Source of the DNA: Actinobacillus capsulatus DSM 19761
Lineage (GTDB): Bacteria > Pseudomonadota > Gammaproteobacteria > Enterobacterales > Pasteurellaceae
DNA length: 64,000 bases
Direction: 5' to 3'
Assembly: GCF_000374285.1 (NCBI RefSeq)
Contig: NZ_KB893930.1
Span: 239,390 to 303,389 of the forward strand
Shown here: one piece after another, positions 59,744 to 64,000 of the stretch
Layout of the letters: every line of letters begins with the position of its first letter
Position numbering within the stretch: the stretch's first letter is position 1
Translations under genes and position numbers: made by a program
The notes under the pieces: model-generated
Seen by the model: only the letters and a program-made list of their open reading frames with translations
Databases searched by the model: none
What the model was told of the DNA's origin: nothing

Positions 59744-61882
59744 ATGACGACTCAAACAACTTATTTTGCCACTGCTGCTCGTGGCTTTGAAGAAATGTTA
59801 AAAACAGAACTGGAGCAGATCTGCCAAGCCGAGTGTAAAGTTGCACAAGGTGGGGTGCATTTTACGACAACTCAACGAGGGGCATATCAGGCATTACTAC
59901 ACAGCCGTTTGGCTTCTCGTATCTTATTACCGTTGGTAACCACTAAAATTTTTAGTGATCTGGATTTATACGCAACGATCGTCGGTATCAACTGGGCGGA
60001 AATTTTTGATCCTCGTGATACTTTTTTTGTGGATTTCAACGGCACTAACCGAGAGATCCGCAACACGCAATTTGGTGCGATGCGAGTAAAAGACGGTGTA
60101 GTAGATTATTTTGAACGTAAAGGCTTTGCTCGCCCGACAATAGATAAAGATCATGCGGATATTCGAATTCACGTTTATCTCGACCGAGAAAATATGGTGG
60201 TATCGCTTGATTTAAGCGGTGATGCGTTACATATGCGAGGCTACCGTGAAGACACCGGTAAAGCACCGTTACGTGAAACATTGGCAGCGGCGATTATTCT
60301 TCGTTCCGGTTGGCAAAAAAGCACCCCGTTGATTGATCCGATGTGCGGTTCTGGTACGTTATTGATTGAAGCGGCACAAATGCAAGCGGGTATCGCACCG
60401 CAATTGCACCATAAACACTGGGGCTTTAATGCGTGGAAAGGACATCAACAAGCGGTATGGAAAGAAGTGCTGGAACAAGCCTATTTGCAACAAAATGAAG
60501 AAATTCAACCGCTTTTCTTTGGTTTCGACCTTGATCATCGTGTATTGGCTAAAGCTAAACAGAATGCGAAAAATGCCGGTGTGGCACATTTAATTCAATG
60601 GCAACAAGGCGATGTAGCGGCGTTAAAAAATCCTTGCCCTGAACAAGTCGGAACCGTGATTTGTAACCCGCCGTATGGTGAGCGTTTAGGTACAACACCG
60701 GCGCTGATTGCACTTTATTCGGTATTCGGGCAACGTTTAAAACAACAATTCGGTGGTTGGAATGCTTCTATTTTTAGTGGTGAACCGGAATTGTTGAACT
60801 GTTTACGTTTACGTTCACACCGTCAATTCAAAGCGAAAAACGGTCCGTTAGACTGTTTACAAAAGAATTATCAAATTAGTGAGCGCACAGCGACAGAACA
60901 GCAAGCTGATGAACTTAAATTTGAACAGAATGCACAGGTTGCACCTGACTTCGCAAATCGTTTAACGAAAAATATTAAGAAAATTGAAAAATGGGTGAAG
61001 CAGCAAGGTATTAATGCGTACCGTTTATATGATGCGGATTTACCGGAATATAATTTAGCGGTCGATCGCTATGATGATCATATTGTGGTACAAGAATATG
61101 CGGCACCGAAAAACATCGACGAACAAAAAGCCCGTCAGCGTTTACTAGATGCCGTGTCTGCAACCTTATATGTAACGGGCGTGGAAACCAATAAGTTGGT
61201 TTTAAAAGTTCGCCAAAAGCAAAAAGGCACGAACCAATATGAGAAATTAGCCAATAAAGGTGATTATTTCTACGTAACCGAATACGGTGCAAAATTATGG
61301 GTAAATTTGACCGATTATCTGGATACCGGCTTATTCTTAGATCACCGTCTAACACGTAAAATGGTAGGGCAGATGGCAAAAGGAAAAACGTTCCTTAATC
61401 TTTTTGCTTACACCGGTTCAGCGACTATTCACGCCGCATTAAACGGAGCGAAATCCACTACCACGGTGGATATGTCGAATACTTACCTGAATTGGGCGGA
61501 ACAAAATTTAGAGCTAAATAATTTACCGCTACGTAATAACCGCTTATTCCAGGCCGATTGCTTACAGTGGTTGGCGGAATGTCAAGAACGCTTTGAGTTG
61601 ATTTTCGTTGATCCGCCAACGTTCTCAAATTCAAAACGAATGGAAGACAGTTGGGATGTTCAGCGCGATCATATTAAGCTAATGACGCAGCTTAAACGCA
61701 TTTTGACAGCGGACGGCACAATCGTATTCTCGAATAATAAACGTGGTTTTAAAATGGATTTCGACGGCTTAGCCGAATTAGGTTTACAAGCGGAAAATAT
61801 TTCACATAAAACATTACCGCTTGATTTTGAGCGTAATCCACAAATCCATAACTGTTGGATCATTCGTCATATTGAAAATTAA
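59744..61882 (+). CDS. rlmL: bifunctional 23S rRNA methyltransferase RlmKL
   Basis: Fusion enzyme making m2G2445 and m7G2069 in 23S rRNA. The start at 59,744 ([19 protein letters not shown]) is favoured; an ATG nine bases upstream is in frame. About 712 residues. THUMP domain (about 1-160), RlmL methyltransferase with [14 protein letters not shown] and NPPYGERLG, then RlmK with [16 protein letters not shown] and [11 protein letters not shown]. Same fused architecture as E. coli. Confidence 0.95.
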   Translation: MTTQTTYFATAARGFEEMLKTELEQICQAECKVAQGGVHFTTTQRGAYQALLHSRLASRILLPLVTTKIFSDLDLYATIVGINWAEIFDPRDTFFVDFNGTNREIRNTQFGAMRVKDGVVDYFERKGFARPTIDKDHADIRIHVYLDRENMVVSLDLSGDALHMRGYREDTGKAPLRETLAAAIILRSGWQKSTPLIDPMCGSGTLLIEAAQMQAGIAPQLHHKHWGFNAWKGHQQAVWKEVLEQAYLQQNEEIQPLFFGFDLDHRVLAKAKQNAKNAGVAHLIQWQQGDVAALKNPCPEQVGTVICNPPYGERLGTTPALIALYSVFGQRLKQQFGGWNASIFSGEPELLNCLRLRSHRQFKAKNGPLDCLQKNYQISERTATEQQADELKFEQNAQVAPDFANRLTKNIKKIEKWVKQQGINAYRLYDADLPEYNLAVDRYDDHIVVQEYAAPKNIDEQKARQRLLDAVSATLYVTGVETNKLVLKVRQKQKGTNQYEKLANKGDYFYVTEYGAKLWVNLTDYLDTGLFLDHRLTRKMVGQMAKGKTFLNLFAYTGSATIHAALNGAKSTTTVDMSNTYLNWAEQNLELNNLPLRNNRLFQADCLQWLAECQERFELIFVDPPTFSNSKRMEDSWDVQRDHIKLMTQLKRILTADGTIVFSNNKRGFKMDFDGLAELGLQAENISHKTLPLDFERNPQIHNCWIIRHIEN

Positions 61883-61888
61883 CAATGA

Positions 61889-61919
61889 TGGAATACACAA
61901 GCGAGATTTGTGTATTCCA
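61889..61919 (+). terminator. hairpin between rlmL and trmL
   Basis: TGGAATACACAA and TTGTGTATTCCA form a perfect 12-bp stem, then TATTTTGATGG. The T-run is poor, so this may be an attenuator or processing site. Confidence 0.55.
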
Positions 61920-61939
61920 TATTTTGATGGTAAGTAAAA

Positions 61940-62419
61940 ATGTTAGATATTGTTTTATATGAACCGGAAATTCCACAAAACAGCGGTAATATTATCCGCT
62001 TGTGTGCAAATTGTGGCTTTAGATTACATATGATTGAACCGCTAGGTTTTGCGTGGGATGATAAAAAGCTACGCCGTTCAGGTTTGGATTACCACGAGTT
62101 TGTCGATATTCAAAAATATAAGAATTTTGAAGATTTTCTAGAACGTGCCAAGCCAAAACGTTTATTTGCACTAACGACTAAAGGTGAACCGAATCATAGT
62201 GAAGTGAGTTATGAATTAGGCGACTTCCTTATGTTTGGGGCGGAAAGCCGTGGTATCCCCATGGCAATTTTAGACACTTTACCAATGTCACAAAAAATCC
62301 GAGTGCCAATGTGCAAAGATAGCCGCAGTATGAATCTATCTAATACGGTGGCGGTTGTTGTATATGAAGCGTGGCGTCAATTCGGTTACCAAGGTTCTGT
62401 GCCGAGACAGCCAATTTAG
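61940..62419 (+). CDS. trmL: tRNA (cytidine/uridine-34-2'-O)-methyltransferase TrmL
   Basis: Minimal SPOUT methyltransferase of 159 residues (YibK), modifying the wobble base of two leucine tRNAs. The trefoil-knot blocks are visible: [14 protein letters not shown] at the start, [10 protein letters not shown] in the middle and the C-terminal [17 protein letters not shown]. It has no extra RNA-binding domain, as expected. Confidence 0.95.
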   Translation: MLDIVLYEPEIPQNSGNIIRLCANCGFRLHMIEPLGFAWDDKKLRRSGLDYHEFVDIQKYKNFEDFLERAKPKRLFALTTKGEPNHSEVSYELGDFLMFGAESRGIPMAILDTLPMSQKIRVPMCKDSRSMNLSNTVAVVVYEAWRQFGYQGSVPRQPI

Positions 62420-62436
62420 CTTAGCGCTATCAAATT

Positions 62437-62493
62437 ACAAGCGGTTAATTTTCCTTAAGAATTTGCAAATTATTCTGAGAAATTGACCGCTTG
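62437..62493. repeat. inverted uptake-sequence pair after trmL
   Basis: ACAAGCGGT (62,437-62,445) faces GACCGCTTG (62,485-62,493) with AATTTGCAAATT at the centre. It stands between trmL and the shared trmL/talB terminator. Confidence 0.78.
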
Positions 62494-62511
62494 CTTATCT
62501 AAGTAGCATAA

Positions 62512-62541
62512 AAAAATCCCAAGCCTTAGCTTGGGATTTTT
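62512..62541. terminator. bidirectional terminator, trmL and talB
   Basis: AAAAATCCCAAGC and GCTTGGGATTTTT form a perfect 13-bp stem with a CTTA loop and T-runs on both strands. Confidence 0.9.
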
Positions 62542-62559
62542 GTTTTAATAATTCAGTAA

Positions 62560-63507
62560 TTAAAGTTTAGCAGCAAGCATTGCTTCTAATTTTTCAATAT
62601 CTACTGCAAATTTACGGATACCTTCTGCTAATTTTTCAACAGCCATTGGGTCTTGGTTATGTTGCCAATAGAATTCCGCTTCTGTTAATGGTGCCGGACG
62701 AGTTTTCACTTCACCTTTATATTCTAATTTACGAACAAGCGGGGCATTGCTTTCAGCAAGTTCTTTTAATAACGGTGGAGCAATAGTTAAACGGTCACAA
62801 CCTGCGATTTCTGTAATCTCACCTACATTACGGAAACTTGCACCCATAACCACGGTTTGATAGCCGTACTGTTTGTAGTAGTTATAGATATTCGTAACAG
62901 AAATTACACCCGGATCTTCTGCCGGTGCATATTCTTTTTTCTCTGCCGCTTTATACCAGTCTAAGATACGACCAACAAACGGAGAGATTAAGTAAACGCC
63001 AGCTTCCGCACACGCACGAGCTTGTGCTTGAGAGAATAATAAGGTTAAGTTACAGTTGATACCTTCTTTCTCTAACACTTCCGCCGCACGAATACCCTGC
63101 CAAGTTGAAGCGATTTTAATAAGAATACGATCATTGCTAATACCCGCTTCGTTATAAAGCTTCATAATTTGGCGGGCTTTTTCAGTTGTTGCTTCCGTAT
63201 CGTAAGAAAGACGAGCGTCAACCTCTGTTGAAATACGTCCCGGTACAATTTTAAGAATTTCTAAACCAATATTAACTGCTAACTTATCTTCCGCATCAAT
63301 AAGTTGTTGAGCTTTATCATCACTTTTTGCTTTAGCATAAGCCACTGCATCATCAATTAATGAAGCGTATTGCGGTAATGCAGACGCACTTAAAATTAAA
63401 GACGGGTTAGTGGTTGCATCTTGCGGTTGATATTGTTTGATCGCTTCAATGTCACCAGTGTCTGCAACAACAACAGTCATTTCACGTAAAGCATCTAATT
63501 GACTCAT
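62560..63507 (-). CDS. talB: transaldolase
   Basis: Pentose phosphate pathway enzyme that moves a dihydroxyacetone unit between sugar phosphates. The 315-residue TIM barrel has TTNPSLIL near residue 33 and the Schiff-base lysine in [11 protein letters not shown] (near 131). [15 protein letters not shown] and [10 protein letters not shown] are conserved. GAGGAA lies upstream of ATG 63,507. A perfect CRP site lies about 90 bases upstream. Confidence 0.96.
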   Translation of the reverse strand: MSQLDALREMTVVVADTGDIEAIKQYQPQDATTNPSLILSASALPQYASLIDDAVAYAKAKSDDKAQQLIDAEDKLAVNIGLEILKIVPGRISTEVDARLSYDTEATTEKARQIMKLYNEAGISNDRILIKIASTWQGIRAAEVLEKEGINCNLTLLFSQAQARACAEAGVYLISPFVGRILDWYKAAEKKEYAPAEDPGVISVTNIYNYYKQYGYQTVVMGASFRNVGEITEIAGCDRLTIAPPLLKELAESNAPLVRKLEYKGEVKTRPAPLTEAEFYWQHNQDPMAVEKLAEGIRKFAVDIEKLEAMLAAKL

Positions 63508-63593
63508 AAAAGGTTCCTCTTGTATATAAATAGATGAATAAGGATAATGACGTATATAATAACAGTAACTTCTCGAAAAAGTACGAATAATTT

Positions 63594-63609
63594 TGTGAGA
63601 GAGATCACA
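63594..63609. promoter_or_regulatory. CRP site upstream of talB
   Basis: TGTGA-gagaga-TCACA is a perfect match with TTT/AAA flanks. A candidate talB -10 (TATTATAT on the minus strand, near 63,556) lies about 45 bases away, a spacing compatible with activation. It is about 130 bases upstream of the rrn -35, so talB is the likelier target. Confidence 0.72.
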
Positions 63610-63727
63610 AAATTAGACATATAGTCAAAAGTTATCATGAAATCACTCAAAAATGTTCTTGTTTTGCTCAGTTTGAATAAATGTTGTGCGAAGTGTCAAT
63701 TATTTTAAATTTTTTTGAAAAAAGTAC

Positions 63728-63755
63728 TTGCAAGGATTTCATATTTCTCTATAAT
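63728..63755 (+). promoter_or_regulatory. rRNA operon promoter
   Basis: TTGCAA (63,728-63,733) and TATAAT (63,750-63,755) are 16 bases apart, followed by a GC-containing discriminator (GCATGCC). Upstream sequence is A/T-rich with AAAAAA tracts, like an UP element. Confidence 0.82.
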
Positions 63756-63764
63756 GCATGCCAC

Positions 63765-63819
63765 ACAACGACGCACTGTTGTGAGAAATTAGATTTAATG
63801 CAGTGCGTCGTTGTTTTTT
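63765..63819 (+). terminator. terminator-like hairpin in the rrn leader
   Basis: ACAACGACGCACTG (63,765-63,778) and CAGTGCGTCGTTGT (63,801-63,814) make a perfect 14-bp stem followed by TTTTT. It lies just after the predicted start and directly before boxA. Confidence 0.75.
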
Positions 63820-63830
63820 GTTCTTTAACA
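63819..63830 (+). promoter_or_regulatory. boxA antitermination element of the rrn leader
   Basis: TGTTCTTTAACA differs from the E. coli rrn boxA (TGCTCTTTAACA) by one base, and the following AATTTATCAGACAATCTGTG also matches enterobacterial rrn leaders. It recruits the Nus/SuhB antitermination complex. Confidence 0.85.
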
Positions 63831-63989
63831 ATTTATCAGACAATCTGTGTGGGCACTTGTTGATTGACTTAATTAAAAAATATTTTTGATTTTGAAGTCT
63901 TAATAGGTGCTTAAACTAGAAATTCATTTTTACTTTAGAAGTAGAATGTAAACTTAGCTAAGCAGTTTATTGAGCGATTAAACTTTTTG
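63831..63989 (+). other. rrn leader between boxA and 16S rRNA
   Basis: About 160 A/T-rich bases of external transcribed spacer. It contains CAGACAATCTGTGTGGGCAC and probably one arm of the RNase III stem around 16S rRNA; the partner arm is outside the window. No ORF here is credible. Confidence 0.75.
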
Positions 63990-64000
63990 AATTGAAGAGT
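63990..64000 (+). rRNA. rrs: 16S ribosomal RNA, first bases only
   Basis: The window ends with AATTGAAGAGT, which matches the mature 5' end of gamma-proteobacterial 16S rRNA (AAATTGAAGAGTTTGATC). The preceding boxA-type leader supports the call. Only about 11 bases are visible. Confidence 0.88.

Noticed and set aside
63681..63863. 60-residue ORF in the right-end region
   Set aside because: It lies across the rRNA promoter, hairpin and boxA; no ribosome-binding site.

Overview
The window is about 64 kb of a Pasteurellaceae chromosome, most like Actinobacillus pleuropneumoniae or a close relative. Evidence: roughly 40% G+C; many copies of the Apl-type DNA uptake sequence ACAAGCGGTC with its TTTTGCAAA tail, often as head-to-head pairs after genes; nadR, arcA, narP and KDO/lipid A genes of gamma-proteobacterial type; and an rRNA leader of the enterobacterial/Pasteurellaceae kind at the right end. 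The species call is an inference. No prophage, insertion sequence, CRISPR array or tRNA gene was seen.

Layout. 1-18,002 (+): the dcw cluster rsmH(partial)-ftsL-ftsI-murE-murF-mraY-murD-ftsW-murG-murC-ddlB-ftsQ-ftsA-ftsZ-lpxC, which makes lipid II, builds the division ring and commits lipid A synthesis. 18,165-19,838: recN behind a LexA box. 19,986-24,789 (-): a dipeptide/nickel-type ABC importer (lipoprotein, two permeases, one fused double ATPase). 25,091-28,060 (+): a trimeric autotransporter adhesin built of 48-bp repeats. 28,173-34,779: prfC, a dead and a live DUF805 gene, pth, ychF, a PEMT-like methyltransferase, two small lipoproteins and a frameshifted yecM. 34,876-38,528 (+): argS, obgE and an uncharacterised gene. 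38,597-44,773 (-): rlmB, pssA, ileS, ribF. 45,067-49,927: nadR with a metallophosphoesterase, arcA, a small outer-membrane barrel, kdsC, yggS. 50,122-55,506: typA, grxA, rph/yicC (divergent), ygfZ, a YfhL-type ferredoxin. 55,741-58,864: treBC under a TreR-type operator and a CRP site. 58,910-63,507: narP, rlmL, trmL, talB. 63,508-64,000: an rrn promoter and leader, with the first bases of 16S rRNA at the very end.

Most of the window is conserved housekeeping sequence. The points that deserve attention are: the adhesin repeats, almost every one carrying an N-A-T sequon; a fused ABC ATPase whose interdomain linker is encoded by an inverted uptake-sequence pair; an FtsI about 100 residues longer than usual through a repeated segment in its N-terminal module; a structured element lodged between murE and murF; a yecM broken by a single-base deletion; a decayed DUF805 duplicate; an inverted-repeat element between rph and yicC; and a terminator-like hairpin in the rrn leader. 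I found no clear multi-gene system of unknown type.
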